Notes: generated by a model not told the origin, from the letters alone. A DNA stretch of 64,000 bases from Pseudomonas sp. M30-35 (GCF_002163625.1 NZ_CP020892.1:4650001-4714000); one strand, 5' to 3'. Shown: positions 1-8,856, counted from the stretch's first letter. Numbers and translations: made by a program.

Positions 1-1
1 A

Positions 2-727
2 TTACCTAACTTTACCAACTGGCTCAGCGAGTTGCGCAAGTCTCAAGACAGCAGCCCCTCGCAGATGTCACAACACCAGTTGCTCCGCCGCGATGGCAGT
101 ACGCAACCGGCTGAAATCAGTGCACAGCTGGTCGTGATCAATGAGCACGAATATTTGATCTGCGTGTCGCGCGACAATAGCGAACGCCTGCGGTTTGAGG
201 CTCAGCTAAAAACCCTGTCGCAACAGGATGGATTAACCGGGCTGTTTAACCGGCGCTATTTTGACAATCAATTGGAGAGCGAATGGCGACGTTTGCAGCG
301 CTCGGGCTCACCACTGACCCTGATGATGCTCGATATCGACTACTTCAAGGCTTATAACGATCAGCGCGGCCACTTGGCGGGTGATGATGCATTGCGCCAT
401 GTTGCCAAGATCATGCAGGACTGCCTGCACCGTCAAGGTGATTCAGCCTACCGTTATGGCGGCGAAGAGTTCGCGATTATTTTGGCCAACACAGGTGCCG
501 AAGGCGCCGCTCACATTGCCGCCCAACTCCACCAGAAGCTGGATGAAGCGCGCATCAGACACCTCAGCAGCCCATTCGGCAGGCTAACCCTGAGCATTGG
601 CATTGCCAGCATCAACGCTGATAACGAAGACCTGCCAGATAGCCTCATCGAGCGCAGCGACCAGGCGCTGTATCAAGCCAAGCACGAAGGACGCAACCGT
701 ACTTGCTTAGCCCGCCCGGTGAGCTGA
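2..727 (+). CDS. PAS-like/GGDEF diguanylate cyclase, 5' end outside window
   Basis: The reading frame is open from base 2, so the gene begins upstream and only about the last 241 residues are present. The first 60 or so visible residues look like the end of a PAS sensor fold (RRDGS then SRDNSERLRFEAQL). The rest is a complete GGDEF domain, which makes c-di-GMP from two GTP. The active-site motif is GGEEF (bases 458-472), a functional variant. An RQGD motif lies exactly five residues before it (bases 431-442), which fits the RxxD inhibitory I-site, so product feedback is expected. The metal-binding segment LMMLDIDYFKAYND and the terminal ALYQAKHEGRN are intact. It should be an active, product-inhibited cyclase. 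The sensor input cannot be judged because it lies outside the window. Confidence 0.9.
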   Translation, partial: LPNFTNWLSELRKSQDSSPSQMSQHQLLRRDGSTQPAEISAQLVVINEHEYLICVSRDNSERLRFEAQLKTLSQQDGLTGLFNRRYFDNQLESEWRRLQRSGSPLTLMMLDIDYFKAYNDQRGHLAGDDALRHVAKIMQDCLHRQGDSAYRYGGEEFAIILANTGAEGAAHIAAQLHQKLDEARIRHLSSPFGRLTLSIGIASINADNEDLPDSLIERSDQALYQAKHEGRNRTCLARPVS

Positions 728-754
728 GCCCTCAAGCCTGCGTGTAGCGAACGA

Positions 755-1165
755 CTACTGCAAGATCAGGTTATTGAACAGCAAATCCTTGACCAGCGGC
801 TCACCCTCTTCCTGAGTCAGCACCTGCTGAACCTGTTTCAAGGCCTCTTCGCGCAGCTTTTCTTTAGCATCGGGCGCACTCAGCCCCTCTTCGGTTTGCT
901 CGGAAAACAGCATCACCAATTGATTGCGAATCAAGGGTTCATGATGGGTGACCTTGGCTTCAGCCTCCGGCCCTTCAACACGTAGCGATACATCCGCTTT
1001 ATAAAACTTCAACTTAGGTCCGGTGCCAAAGTTACCCACTAGCGCTGGCGTCAGATTGATATAAGCAACTGCTGGCGCTGCTTGCTCGCCCTCGGCTTCG
1101 GTTTCTTCGGCCATTGCATGCAAGGGGAATGTCAGGGCAATCAATAGTGCGAGGATGGCTTTCAC
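755..1165 (-). CDS. FliL-like secreted protein
   Basis: A protein of about 136 residues resembling the flagellar basal-body-associated FliL family. A hydrophobic N-terminus (KAILALLIALTFPLHAMA) reads as a cleavable signal peptide, followed by an acidic linker and a FliL-type periplasmic domain with LKFYKADVSLRVEG and the typical C-terminal DLLFNNLILQ. I place the start at the GTG at 1165, because GGAG sits about eight bases upstream and this puts the signal peptide at the very N-terminus. The longer frame to 1195 would add ten residues before it. No other flagellar genes are nearby, so it is probably the stand-alone FliL paralogue common in Pseudomonas and not the fliLMNOPQ-operon copy. Its exact role is unclear. 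Confidence 0.75.
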   Translation of the reverse strand: MKAILALLIALTFPLHAMAEETEAEGEQAAPAVAYINLTPALVGNFGTGPKLKFYKADVSLRVEGPEAEAKVTHHEPLIRNQLVMLFSEQTEEGLSAPDAKEKLREEALKQVQQVLTQEEGEPLVKDLLFNNLILQ

Positions 1166-1323
1166 AGGACTCACTCTCCGTAAGGGTTGTGCCAAGCATA
1201 GCGACTACAACGCCAGCGCCCAAGCACAATGCTTATGCTGCACCATTACAAGCAACCATGCTTGTTGACCCGACCTATCAGAACTCTACACTGCACCTCA
1301 TTACTTGAAAAAGGATGTGCCCG

Positions 1324-2301
1324 ATGAAAGCCGTGCTATGCAAAGCCTTTGGCCCTGCCGAGACGTTGGTGGTGGAAGAGACCGCCAACCCTGAGGCGAA
1401 GAAAAACGAAGTGGTCATCGACGTGCATTGCGCCGGTGTCAACTTCCCAGACACGCTGATCATCGAAGGCAAATACCAATTCAAGCCACCCTTCCCATTC
1501 TCTCCGGGTGGCGAAGCAGCAGGTGTTGTCAGCTCCGTTGGCGAAAAAGTCAGCCACCTGAAAGTCGGTGACCGGGTCATGGCACTGACAGGCTGGGGCA
1601 GCTTTGCCGAGCAGGTGGCGGTACCCAGCTATAACGTAATGCCGGTGCCTAAACTGATGGACTTCCCAAGCGCAGCAGCCTTTGGCATGACCTACGGTAC
1701 CTCGATGCACGCCCTCAAACAGCGCGCCAACTTACAGCCAGGTGAAACCTTGCTGGTGCTCGGCGCATCGGGTGGTGTCGGCCTCGCTGCCGTCGAAATC
1801 GGCAAAGCCATGGGCGCCAAGGTAATTGCCGCCGCCAGCAGTGCTGAAAAACTCGACGTGGCTAAAGCCGCAGGCGCGGATGAGCTGATCAACTACAACG
1901 AAAGCAATCTCAAAGAAGAAGTTAAGCGCATTACCGGCGGCCAGGGCGCAGACGTCATCTATGATCCGGTCGGCGGCGACTTGTTTGACCTTGCCGTACG
2001 CAGCATTGCCTGGAATGGTCGCTTGCTGGTGGTTGGCTTTGCCAGCGGACGCATCCCGGAAGTGCCAGTCAACCTGATGCTGCTCAAGGGTGCATCGGTG
2101 GTCGGCGTATTCTGGGGTTCATTCGCCCAGCGTCAACCGCAAGACAACCTCGCCAACTTCCAGCAACTGTTCGCGTGGCACGCTGAAGGCAAACTCAAGC
2201 CACTGGTGTCCGAAACCTTCGCCCTGGAAAAAGCCGCCGACGCAATCAACCTGCTAGGCCAACGCAAGGCTGTTGGCAAGGTCGTGGTTCAGGTTCGCTA
2301 A
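1324..2301 (+). CDS. NADPH:quinone oxidoreductase family protein
   Basis: Medium-chain dehydrogenase/reductase of the quinone oxidoreductase (QOR) branch, about 325 residues, usual length. The GroES-like N-terminal half runs to about residue 120 and contains FPFSPGGEAAGVV. The nucleotide-binding Rossmann half carries the glycine-rich GASGGVGLAAVEIGKAMG. The cysteine ligands of the structural zinc found in alcohol dehydrogenases are not apparent, as expected for zinc-free QOR enzymes that reduce quinones or alpha,beta-unsaturated carbonyls with NADPH in the cytoplasm. The ATG at 1324 follows AAGGA at good spacing; an in-frame ATG at 1315 lies on top of that ribosome site and is less likely. 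It converges with the reductase gene ending at 2324. Confidence 0.88.
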   Translation: MKAVLCKAFGPAETLVVEETANPEAKKNEVVIDVHCAGVNFPDTLIIEGKYQFKPPFPFSPGGEAAGVVSSVGEKVSHLKVGDRVMALTGWGSFAEQVAVPSYNVMPVPKLMDFPSAAAFGMTYGTSMHALKQRANLQPGETLLVLGASGGVGLAAVEIGKAMGAKVIAAASSAEKLDVAKAAGADELINYNESNLKEEVKRITGGQGADVIYDPVGGDLFDLAVRSIAWNGRLLVVGFASGRIPEVPVNLMLLKGASVVGVFWGSFAQRQPQDNLANFQQLFAWHAEGKLKPLVSETFALEKAADAINLLGQRKAVGKVVVQVR

Positions 2302-2323
2302 ACAGCGGCGCAGTAATGCACGG

Positions 2324-3292
2324 TTAATCACGCGGAGCATAGGCAAACACGTCAGCACGCATCTGGTGCGCGTCCATGCCCGCTTCTACCAACGCATCAA
2401 GCGTTCCGTAAACCATTGGCGGTGAGCCGCTGGCATAGACATGCAGGGATTTAAGGTCACTGAAGTCTTCGCTCACGGCTTCATGCAGCAAGCCACAACG
2501 GCCCTGCCAGCCGCATTGATCACTGACTACTTTATGCAGGGTCAGATTTTCCAGCTGTTGCCAGTCGACCCAGTGCGGCAAGTCATAGAAATCATCTGGG
2601 CTGCGTGCGCCCCAGTACAAATGCACCGGATGCTTAAAGCCTGCTTCGCGGCAATGCTCAATCAAACTGTGCATCTGCGCCATGCCGGTGCCTGCGGCGA
2701 TCAACACCAACGGCCCGGCAGGCAACTCAGCCAAATGGGTATCGCCGAACGGCAACTGCACGCGAACAAACCCCTGCTGCTGTAATCGTCCGATCAGGGC
2801 CACAGTTTCTTCATCTCGGGCAAGGATGTGCAACTCAAGATCGCGCCCAGCATGCGGAGCAGAAGCCAGCGAAAAGGCGGTGTAGTCACCTTCAGCGCGT
2901 TGCAGCAGTAGATACTGGCCGGCGTGATAACGCGGTAATTTGCCGGCAGGCGCGCGCAGACACAGGCGGTAGACATCGCCGCCTACGTCTGCACAGCTGA
3001 CAATCTGGCAAGACAGCTCGCGCACCGGCAACTCTCCCGGCGCCAGCACCCCGTCCCAATGCACAATGCAGTCTTCTAACGGCTCGGCCAGACAGGTGAA
3101 TAACTCACCGTGATTAAGCTCGCTGCCATTTTGCTTAACCCGACCTTCAACCAGCAGCGCCGCACAAATGTGGCAATTACCGTTGCGGCAGCTTTGCGGA
3201 CAATCAAAGCCCTGACGCCGCGCGGCATCAAGAATGGGTTCACCCGGCTGCACTTCAACTTCAGCACCTGAAGGTTGCAAGATGACTTTCAT
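2324..3292 (-). CDS. 2Fe-2S ferredoxin/FAD/NAD(P)H reductase
   Basis: Flavin reductase of about 322 residues built like phenol-hydroxylase reductase and the enzymes annotated as CDP-6-deoxy-delta-3,4-glucoseen reductase. An N-terminal plant-type ferredoxin domain (residues 1-90) supplies cluster ligands in SCRNGNCHIC plus a later Cys in LFTCLAEP. The FAD domain has HAGQYLLLQ and TAFSLASAP. The NAD(P)H domain has LIAAGTGMAQMHSLIEH. It passes electrons from NAD(P)H through FAD to an iron-sulfur centre for an unidentified partner. The start at 3292 is chosen because the ferredoxin fold begins there (MKVILQPSG). It lies 25 bases downstream of ubiD on the same strand, so the two are probably co-transcribed, which makes a supporting role in ubiquinone synthesis or a hydroxylase conceivable but unproven. 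Confidence 0.85.
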   Translation of the reverse strand: MKVILQPSGAEVEVQPGEPILDAARRQGFDCPQSCRNGNCHICAALLVEGRVKQNGSELNHGELFTCLAEPLEDCIVHWDGVLAPGELPVRELSCQIVSCADVGGDVYRLCLRAPAGKLPRYHAGQYLLLQRAEGDYTAFSLASAPHAGRDLELHILARDEETVALIGRLQQQGFVRVQLPFGDTHLAELPAGPLVLIAAGTGMAQMHSLIEHCREAGFKHPVHLYWGARSPDDFYDLPHWVDWQQLENLTLHKVVSDQCGWQGRCGLLHEAVSEDFSDLKSLHVYASGSPPMVYGTLDALVEAGMDAHQMRADVFAYAPRD

Positions 3293-3317
3293 AACGCTTT
3301 CCGACTCCAATGCAGCA

Positions 3318-4784
3318 TCAATCAATCCCTAGCTCGGCCCACATATCATCAACCTTTCGTTTGACGGCATCGTCCTGAACAATCGCCCGACCCCATTCGC
3401 GAGTGGTTTCGCCCGGCCATTTATTAGTTGCATCAAGCCCCATCTTCGACCCCAAACCCGAAACGGGTGAGGCAAAGTCGAGGTAGTCGATCGGTGTATT
3501 TTCAATCATCACAGTGTCGCGAGCCGGATCCATGCGCGTGGTAATCGCCCAAATCACATCATTCCAGTCACGCGCATTGATGTCGTCATCGGTAACGATG
3601 ACAAATTTGGTGTACATGAACTGACGCAAGAATGACCACACACCAAGCATCACGCGCTTAGCATGGCCCGGGTACTGTTTCTTCATGGTCACCACCGCCA
3701 TGCGGTAGGAGCAACCTTCAGGCGGCAGGTAGAAGTCGGTAATCTCCGGAAACTGCTTTTGCAGAATCGGGACAAACACCTCATTCAGCGCCACACCCAA
3801 AATCGCGGGCTCATCGGGCGGCCGACCGGTGTAAGTACTGTGATAAATCGGTTTCTGCCGACGGGTAATACGCTCAACCGTAAACACCGGAAAGCTATCC
3901 ACTTCATTGTAGTAGCCGGTGTGATCGCCATACGGGCCTTCATCGGCCATCTCGCCGGGGTGAATGACCCCTTCGAGAACGATCTCAGCGCTGGCGGGCA
4001 CCTGCAAATCGCTGCCACGGGCCTTGATCAGCTCAGTCTTGTTGCCCCGCAACAAGCCCGCAAATGCATACTCGGACAAACTGTCCGGAACGGGTGTGAC
4101 TGCGCCAAGAATGGTCGCCGGATCAGCGCCCAACGCAACTGCCACCGGGTATGGGCGATCCGGATACTTTTGACACCACTCACGGAAATCCAGGGCGCCG
4201 CCACGATGGCTGAGCCAACGCATGATGACCTTGTTCCGGCCAATCACCTGTTGCCGATAAATACCCAGGTTCTGGCGCTCTTTATTCGGCCCTTTGGTAA
4301 TGGTCAGTCCCCAAGTGATCAGCGGGGCGACATCGCCAGGCCAGCAGGTTTGCACCGGCAGCTTGGTCAAATCGACATCATCACCTTCTTCAATCACTTC
4401 CTGACAAGGTGCGTCTTTCAATACCTTGGGCGCCATCGACAGCACTTTGCGGTAGATCGGCAGCTTGTCCCACGCATCTTTCAGACCTTTGGGTGGCTCA
4501 GGTTCCTTGAGGAACGCGAGCAGCTTGCCAATTTCACGCAGCTCACTAACGGCCTCGGCACCCATACCCAACGCCACACGTTGCGGCGTGCCGAACAGGT
4601 TACCGAGCACTGGCATATCAAACCCGGTCGGGTTTTCGAACAGCAACGCTGGCCCCGCTTTACGCAGGGTGCGGTCACAGATTTCAGTCATTTCCAGCAC
4701 CGGGGACACCGGAGTCTGGATACGCTTGAGTTCGCCGCGCTTTTCCAAGCCGCTGATAAAGTCGCGCAGGTCGCGATACTGCAT
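3318..4784 (-). CDS. ubiD: 4-hydroxy-3-polyprenylbenzoate decarboxylase UbiD
   Basis: UbiD decarboxylates the polyprenylated 4-hydroxybenzoate intermediate of ubiquinone biosynthesis, using the prenylated FMN cofactor made by UbiX. The protein has 488 residues, the usual size. Family sequence is present throughout: the N-terminal [19 protein letters not shown], the central [20 protein letters not shown] region that helps bind prenylated FMN and manganese, and the [10 protein letters not shown] segment near the active site carrying the conserved acidic residues. No frameshift or truncation is seen. A reductase gene follows closely on the same strand. Its promoter must lie in the 4785-5109 gap, which also holds the terminator and palindrome downstream of rho. 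Confidence 0.96.
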   Translation of the reverse strand: MQYRDLRDFISGLEKRGELKRIQTPVSPVLEMTEICDRTLRKAGPALLFENPTGFDMPVLGNLFGTPQRVALGMGAEAVSELREIGKLLAFLKEPEPPKGLKDAWDKLPIYRKVLSMAPKVLKDAPCQEVIEEGDDVDLTKLPVQTCWPGDVAPLITWGLTITKGPNKERQNLGIYRQQVIGRNKVIMRWLSHRGGALDFREWCQKYPDRPYPVAVALGADPATILGAVTPVPDSLSEYAFAGLLRGNKTELIKARGSDLQVPASAEIVLEGVIHPGEMADEGPYGDHTGYYNEVDSFPVFTVERITRRQKPIYHSTYTGRPPDEPAILGVALNEVFVPILQKQFPEITDFYLPPEGCSYRMAVVTMKKQYPGHAKRVMLGVWSFLRQFMYTKFVIVTDDDINARDWNDVIWAITTRMDPARDTVMIENTPIDYLDFASPVSGLGSKMGLDATNKWPGETTREWGRAIVQDDAVKRKVDDMWAELGID

Positions 4785-4876
4785 GCAGGAGCCTCGTGTC
4801 AGGCAGAGCCATCGAAGCGCAAAGTTTAACGCCCCACTCAGTTATTCAGAAGGCCAAAAGCCAATTCACACAAACA

Positions 4877-4912
4877 CAAAAGCCGGGATCAGTAATGATT
4901 ACCCGGCTTTTG
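4877..4912 (-). terminator. hairpin downstream of rho
   Basis: A perfect 11-bp inverted repeat, CAAAAGCCGGG (4877-4887) and CCCGGCTTTTG (4902-4912), with a 14-base loop that itself contains ATCA/TGAT. It lies about 200 bp beyond the rho stop codon, reading leftward. The run after the stem is only moderately T-rich (GTGTTTGTGT), so termination efficiency is uncertain. Confidence 0.6.
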
Positions 4913-4973
4913 CGAAATCTTACAGTACAACAAGTCACTTGATCTAAACACGACTCACCGCAAACCGAGGTCG

Positions 4974-5080
4974 CGTGTGCAAAGGTCAGGCAAGGCAGAA
5001 ATTACCGAGGCCGCGCAGTGTACGAGTAGTACATGAGCACGCCGAGGTAATTTCTAACGCAGCATCACCGCAGCACACAC
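4974..5080. repeat. long imperfect palindrome between ubiD and rho
   Basis: A roughly 107-base near-palindrome. Outer arms carry GTGTGC and GCACAC (4975-4980 and 5073-5078). Middle arms are AGAAATTACC (4998-5007) and GGTAATTTCT (5046-5055). The centre is GTAC-GAGTA-GTAC (5019-5031). The arms between these blocks pair only partly. This is the architecture of an extragenic palindromic or MITE-like repeat. It encodes nothing and contains no transposase. No second copy was found in this window, so its status as a dispersed repeat is an inference. Confidence 0.5.
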
Positions 5081-5109
5081 GGCCGCAAGCCAACCCCAAT
5101 CAACCCCAA

Positions 5110-6369
5110 TCACTTACGCTTCATGGACATGAAAAACTCTTCATTGGTCTTGGTCGCTTTAAGCTTGTCGATCAAGAATTCAATGGCGGCAATCTCATCC
5201 ATTGGGTGCAGCAACTTACGCAGAATCCAAATGCGCTGTAGCTCGTCTTCAGCGGTCAGCAACTCTTCGCGGCGGGTACCGGAGCGGTTGATGTTGATCG
5301 CAGGGAAAACGCGCTTCTCAGCGATACGACGATCCAAAGGCAGTTCCATGTTACCGGTACCTTTGAATTCTTCGTAAATCACTTCGTCCATCTTCGAACC
5401 GGTTTCAACCAGCGCGGTCGCCAGAATGGTCAGCGAGCCACCTTCTTCGATGTTACGTGCGGCACCGAAGAAGCGCTTTGGCTTCTCCAGGGCGTGAGCA
5501 TCAACACCACCGGTCAATACCTTGCCGGAGCTTGGGATTACGGTGTTGTAGGCACGCGCCAGACGGGTAATCGAGTCGAGCAGGATGACCACGTCTTTCT
5601 TGTGTTCAACCAGACGCTTGGCCTTCTCGATGACCATTTCAGCAACCTGCACGTGGCGGGTTGGTGGCTCATCGAAGGTCGAAGCAACGACTTCACCGCG
5701 CACAGTGCGCTGCATTTCAGTTACTTCTTCAGGGCGCTCATCGATCAACAGAACGATCAGGTGGCACTCAGGGTTGTTACGCGTGATGTTGCTGGCAATG
5801 TTCTGCAGCATGATGGTCTTGCCCGCTTTTGGCGGCGCAACAATCAGACCACGCTGACCTTTACCAATCGGCGCACACAGGTCGATAACGCGACCGGTGA
5901 TGTCTTCAGTGGAGCCGTTACCGGCTTCCATAACCAGACGCTTGGTAGGAAACAGCGGCGTCAGGTTTTCAAAAAGAATCTTGTTCTTCGCGTTCTCAGG
6001 ACGGTCGTAATTGATCGTGTCGACCTTGAGCAGTGCGAAGTAGCGTTCGCCTTCTTTTGGCGGGCGAATTTTACCGACGATGGTGTCGCCAGTACGCAGG
6101 TTGAAACGGCGGATCTGGCTTGGCGAAACATAAATATCGTCTGGGCCAGCGAGATATGAGGCATCCGCAGAGCGGAGGAAGCCGAAACCGTCCTGGAGAA
6201 TTTCCAACACGCCATCACCGGAAATTTCTTCGCCGCCTTTAGAGTGTCGTTTCAGTAGCGAGAAAATCACGTCCTGCTTGCGCGAACGGGCCATGTTATC
6301 GATGCCCATCTGTTCGGCCATTTCGAGCAGTTCAGTAATCGGCTTTTGCTTGAGTTCGGTCAGATTCAT
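5110..6369 (-). CDS. rho: transcription termination factor Rho
   Basis: Rho is a hexameric RNA-dependent ATPase/helicase that terminates untranslated transcripts. At 419 residues the protein has the standard length. The N-terminal helix bundle begins [20 protein letters not shown]. The primary RNA-binding cold-shock-like domain has DGFGFLRS and [16 protein letters not shown]. The ATPase core has Walker A APPKAGKT, the Walker B strand [16 protein letters not shown], the Q-loop region with [22 protein letters not shown], and the C-terminal catalytic segment ending FFMSMKRK. It sits downstream of trxA on the same strand but behind a strong terminator, so it should have its own promoter and leader in 6370-6563. 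Confidence 0.98.
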   Translation of the reverse strand: MNLTELKQKPITELLEMAEQMGIDNMARSRKQDVIFSLLKRHSKGGEEISGDGVLEILQDGFGFLRSADASYLAGPDDIYVSPSQIRRFNLRTGDTIVGKIRPPKEGERYFALLKVDTINYDRPENAKNKILFENLTPLFPTKRLVMEAGNGSTEDITGRVIDLCAPIGKGQRGLIVAPPKAGKTIMLQNIASNITRNNPECHLIVLLIDERPEEVTEMQRTVRGEVVASTFDEPPTRHVQVAEMVIEKAKRLVEHKKDVVILLDSITRLARAYNTVIPSSGKVLTGGVDAHALEKPKRFFGAARNIEEGGSLTILATALVETGSKMDEVIYEEFKGTGNMELPLDRRIAEKRVFPAININRSGTRREELLTAEDELQRIWILRKLLHPMDEIAAIEFLIDKLKATKTNEEFFMSMKRK

Positions 6370-6563
6370 AGGAATGACGTAATCATTGTGAGGAGGGAAA
6401 ATAAGCTATTAGCTTGGGAGGCCGCGCCGCACTTGAAGGCGACTGGATCGCGAAATGATTCATAAAGGAATGCGTCGGCGACGGCTATGCAGGGGGCTGT
6501 ATAGGAAATACAGCGAGGTCGAATGTAACATCGTGCAAATACGCACGTCTAGCCTTTAAATAC

Positions 6564-6594
6564 AAAAAAAGCCCCGATATTTCGGGGCTTTTTC
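6564..6594 (-). terminator. strong intrinsic terminator after trxA
   Basis: The stem GCCCCGA (6571-6577) pairs with TCGGGGC (6582-6588) and is extended by A/T pairs, with a four-base loop. On the minus strand it is followed by seven T residues, a textbook rho-independent terminator, just past the trxA stop codon. It separates trxA from the rho leader. Confidence 0.92.
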
Positions 6595-6604
6595 ACAAAA
6601 CGAC

Positions 6605-6931
6605 TTAGATATTGCTATCTAGGAACGCAGTCAGTTGCGACTTCGACAGTGCGCCAACCTTGGTCGCCTCAACATTGCCATTCTTGAACAGCATCAGTGT
6701 TGGGATACCGCGCACGCCGTACTTTGGTGGCGTTTCCTGGTTTTCGTCGATGTTCAGTTTGCAAACTTTAAGCTTGCCTTGATAAGTCTGAGCAATCTCG
6801 TCGAGAACCGGTGCAATCATTTTGCACGGGCCACACCATTCAGCCCAGTAGTCGACCAGAATAGCGCCTTCGGCTTGAATGACTTCTTGGTCAAAGCTTG
6901 CGTCGCTGACGCTAGTGATGAATTCGCTCAT
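6605..6931 (-). CDS. trxA: thioredoxin 1
   Basis: Thioredoxin of 108 residues, a cytoplasmic disulfide reductase recycled by thioredoxin reductase with NADPH. The active site AEWCGPCKM is intact, as are the buried Asp region (ILVDYWAEW), the cis-Pro loop GIPTLM and the closing helix. The ATG at 6931 is chosen because CGGAG lies six bases upstream and the fold starts there ([13 protein letters not shown]). The upstream frame to 6958 only adds an unlikely nine-residue extension. It appears monocistronic, ending at the strong hairpin at 6564-6594. Confidence 0.97.
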   Translation of the reverse strand: MSEFITSVSDASFDQEVIQAEGAILVDYWAEWCGPCKMIAPVLDEIAQTYQGKLKVCKLNIDENQETPPKYGVRGIPTLMLFKNGNVEATKVGALSKSQLTAFLDSNI

Positions 6932-7048
6932 GGAAATCTCCGAGTTCGGAAGCAACAAAATTGGCAGACATCATAACGCGGCTTTGCAATCACAGCCAGA
7001 AAAGCACAATTGCGTTTTTCAATAACTCAATACATTTTTCATATCGAA

Positions 7049-7756
7049 CTAATCTCCAAGCGTGACGAAAGCGATGCCTGTGCGTAAAGCAGCGGCGCGT
7101 ATGTGCTGCTGCATAGCCTTCTGCGCGGGTGCTTTTGCACGACGTCCGAGCGCCCTGAGAATCTTAGTATGTTCCTTCCACGTTTCCAGCGCACGCTCGG
7201 GACGAATGAACGGCAACTTCTGACTTTCGAGGAAAATATCAGCGCTCGAAGTGACAATCCCCAGCATCGCCTGATTACCACTGGCCTGCAAAATACGCCG
7301 ATGAAAATCAAAATCCAGCTGTGACGCGCGCTCAAAATCACTGGCCCGCAGCTCTAACCGCATCTGTTCGACGTTATCTTGCAGGGCATCCAGCTCTTGC
7401 GCACTCAAGGTCACCGCCGCGAGCCCGCAAGCAAAGCCCTCTAATGCGAAACGTAACTGAAAGGTATCGGCCGCAGAGACCTGAGCGGCAAACGGCCAAG
7501 CGAACCCATTACTAGCGGTCAGCTGCGTTGCCGGCGCCTGCACAAACACCCCTTTACCAGGCTGCACACTGACCAAGCCCAACGCGCTCAGCGATGAAAG
7601 CGCCTCACGCAATGAGGTACGACTGACCCCAAGCCGCTCGGCCAGATCACGCTGCGAGGGCAGCGCATCGCCAGCGCGGTAATCCTCTTGCTCGATCAGA
7701 TCGCGGATTGCTTGCAGGGCATATTCAGGTACCGCGCGAGGCGTAGAAGCATGCAT
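7049..7756 (-). CDS. GntR family (FadR/FCD) transcriptional regulator
   Basis: Repressor-type regulator of 235 residues. The N-terminal winged helix-turn-helix (residues about 10-75) has the GntR signature LPSQRDLAERLGVSRTSLRE followed by LGLVSVQPGKGVFV. The C-terminal part is an all-helical FCD ligand-binding domain with the DFHRRILQASGN metal/ligand segment, which in this family binds small carboxylates or amino acids. It is divergently transcribed from the ABC importer operon at 8041. Its own start codon touches a palindrome (7758-7776), and a second similar palindrome lies upstream of the importer, so it very probably controls both itself and the importer. The ligand is not predictable. 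Confidence 0.9.
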   Translation of the reverse strand: MHASTPRAVPEYALQAIRDLIEQEDYRAGDALPSQRDLAERLGVSRTSLREALSSLSALGLVSVQPGKGVFVQAPATQLTASNGFAWPFAAQVSAADTFQLRFALEGFACGLAAVTLSAQELDALQDNVEQMRLELRASDFERASQLDFDFHRRILQASGNQAMLGIVTSSADIFLESQKLPFIRPERALETWKEHTKILRALGRRAKAPAQKAMQQHIRAAALRTGIAFVTLGD

Positions 7757-7757
7757 A

Positions 7758-7776
7758 ACTGTTCGGGCCGGTCAGT
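7758..7776. promoter_or_regulatory. candidate FCD-regulator operator 1
   Basis: Palindrome of form ACTG-N11-CAGT (ACTGTTCGGGCCGGTCAGT), 14 of 18 symmetric positions matching. It starts just outside the regulator's start codon, so occupancy would block its expression. It resembles the FadR-family consensus ACTGGTC-N-GACCAGT. The base TAACTGTTC and the following CCAGTAAGAC (7777-7786) recur at operator 2. Confidence 0.5.
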
Positions 7777-7901
7777 CCAGTAAGACTGTCTTTGTAAGGC
7801 CATTTAGCACCCACTGGCAAGTTACGCCCCGCCATTGCGCGCCCTTGAAATTAGCGCACTGAGATGGCGCAAAAAAATTCCCGACCAACTAGTCAGATTC
7901 T

Positions 7902-7920
7902 TAACTGTTCAGACCAGTAA
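7902..7920. promoter_or_regulatory. candidate FCD-regulator operator 2
   Basis: Palindrome TAACTGTTCAGACCAGTAA, centred on 7911, with 7 to 8 of 9 base pairs symmetric. It matches the FadR-type ACTGGTC-N-GACCAGT pattern well. It lies about 70 bp upstream of the sigma-54-like promoter of the importer operon and shares TAACTGTTC and CCAGTAAGAC with operator 1. Confidence 0.55.
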
Positions 7921-7970
7921 GACCTTGTTTTGCAAAAGCAATAATCGTAAGTGCATGAATCTACTGACTA

Positions 7971-7989
7971 TTGGCACAGCTGATGCAAT
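7971..7989 (+). promoter_or_regulatory. candidate sigma-54 (RpoN) promoter of the importer operon
   Basis: TTGGCACAGCTGATGCAAT matches the -24/-12 consensus: TGGCAC, five bases, then ATGCA, with exactly ten bases between the invariant GG (7973-7974) and GC (7985-7986). Transcription would start near 7998, giving a leader of about 43 bases before the ATG at 8041. Sigma-54 use implies an enhancer-binding activator, for example NtrC, although no clear NtrC palindrome was identified here. Confidence 0.65.
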
Positions 7990-8040
7990 CAAGCACTTAT
8001 CGAAATTGTTCGAATTTAATTACCCAGTCGGGAGACAGCC

Positions 8041-8826
8041 ATGACCCACGCTAACCGCAGCCTACTCAGCATCCTGTTCGCTAGCCTGATGCTAAGCATG
8101 ACCACAGCCAGTGCTGATGGCCTCAGTGACATTAGCGAACGCGGGGTGTTGAAAGTTGCAGTCCCGCAAGACTTTCCACCATTTGGCTCGGTGGGTCCTG
8201 ATCTAAAACCTCGCGGCCTGGATATCGACACAGCCCAACTGCTGGCTGACAAACTCTCGGTAAAACTGGAGCTCACGCCAGTCAACAGTACCAACCGCAT
8301 TCCGTTCCTAACCACCGGCAAAGTTGATCTGGTCATCTCCAGCCTGGGTAAAAACCCTGAGCGTGAATCGGTAATTGATTTCTCGGAGGCTTACGCGCCG
8401 TTTTATTTAGGGGTGTTTGGTCCTGAGGACGCCGCTGTGGCATCGCTGGCCGACCTCTCCGGCAAAACCATTAGCGTCACCCGTGGCGCTATCGAAGACA
8501 TCGAGCTAAGCAAGGTTGCGCCTAAAGATGCAACGATCAAGCGCTTCGAAGACAACAACTCGACCATCGCCGCCTACCTTTCTGGCCAGGTTGATTTAAT
8601 CGCCAGTGGTAACGTTGTGATGTCGGCCATTGCTGAGCGCAATCCAAAACGTGTACCTGCAATGAAGCTCAACCTCAAGGACTCGCCCACTTATGTTGGC
8701 TTGAACAAAAACGAGCCAGCCCTGCTCGACAAGGTTAACCAGATCATCAGCACCGCCAAGACTGACGGCAGCCTCAACGACATCAGCGAGAAATGGTTGA
8801 AGCAGCCACTGCCTGCCGACCTATAA
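8041..8826 (+). CDS. periplasmic amino-acid-type ABC substrate-binding protein
   Basis: Family 3 solute-binding protein of 261 residues. A signal peptide (NRSLLSILFASLMLSMTTASA) is followed by the mature start DGLSDISERGVLKVAVPQDF and the family hallmarks GLDIDTAQLLADKL, NRIPFLTTGKVDLVIS and SVTRGAIEDIELSK. It captures the substrate in the periplasm for the two permeases and ATPase encoded downstream. Polar amino acids are the usual ligands, but related nitrogen compounds are possible given the downstream pseudogene. GGGAGA lies just before the ATG. First gene of a tightly packed four-gene operon. Confidence 0.93.
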   Translation: MTHANRSLLSILFASLMLSMTTASADGLSDISERGVLKVAVPQDFPPFGSVGPDLKPRGLDIDTAQLLADKLSVKLELTPVNSTNRIPFLTTGKVDLVISSLGKNPERESVIDFSEAYAPFYLGVFGPEDAAVASLADLSGKTISVTRGAIEDIELSKVAPKDATIKRFEDNNSTIAAYLSGQVDLIASGNVVMSAIAERNPKRVPAMKLNLKDSPTYVGLNKNEPALLDKVNQIISTAKTDGSLNDISEKWLKQPLPADL

Positions 8827-8856
8827 GCCTTCACACCTTGTTGGAGGCCTGACTCG

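Noticed and set aside
3663..4829. 388-codon plus-strand open frame opposite ubiD
   Set aside because: Antisense to a clearly functional gene, with composition typical of a shadow frame and no family resemblance.
5494..6159. 221-codon plus-strand open frame opposite rho
   Set aside because: Shadow frame inside a highly conserved gene.
7835..8044. Short open frame upstream of the importer operon
   Set aside because: It runs through the operator and sigma-54 promoter and ends inside the binding-protein start; not a credible gene.
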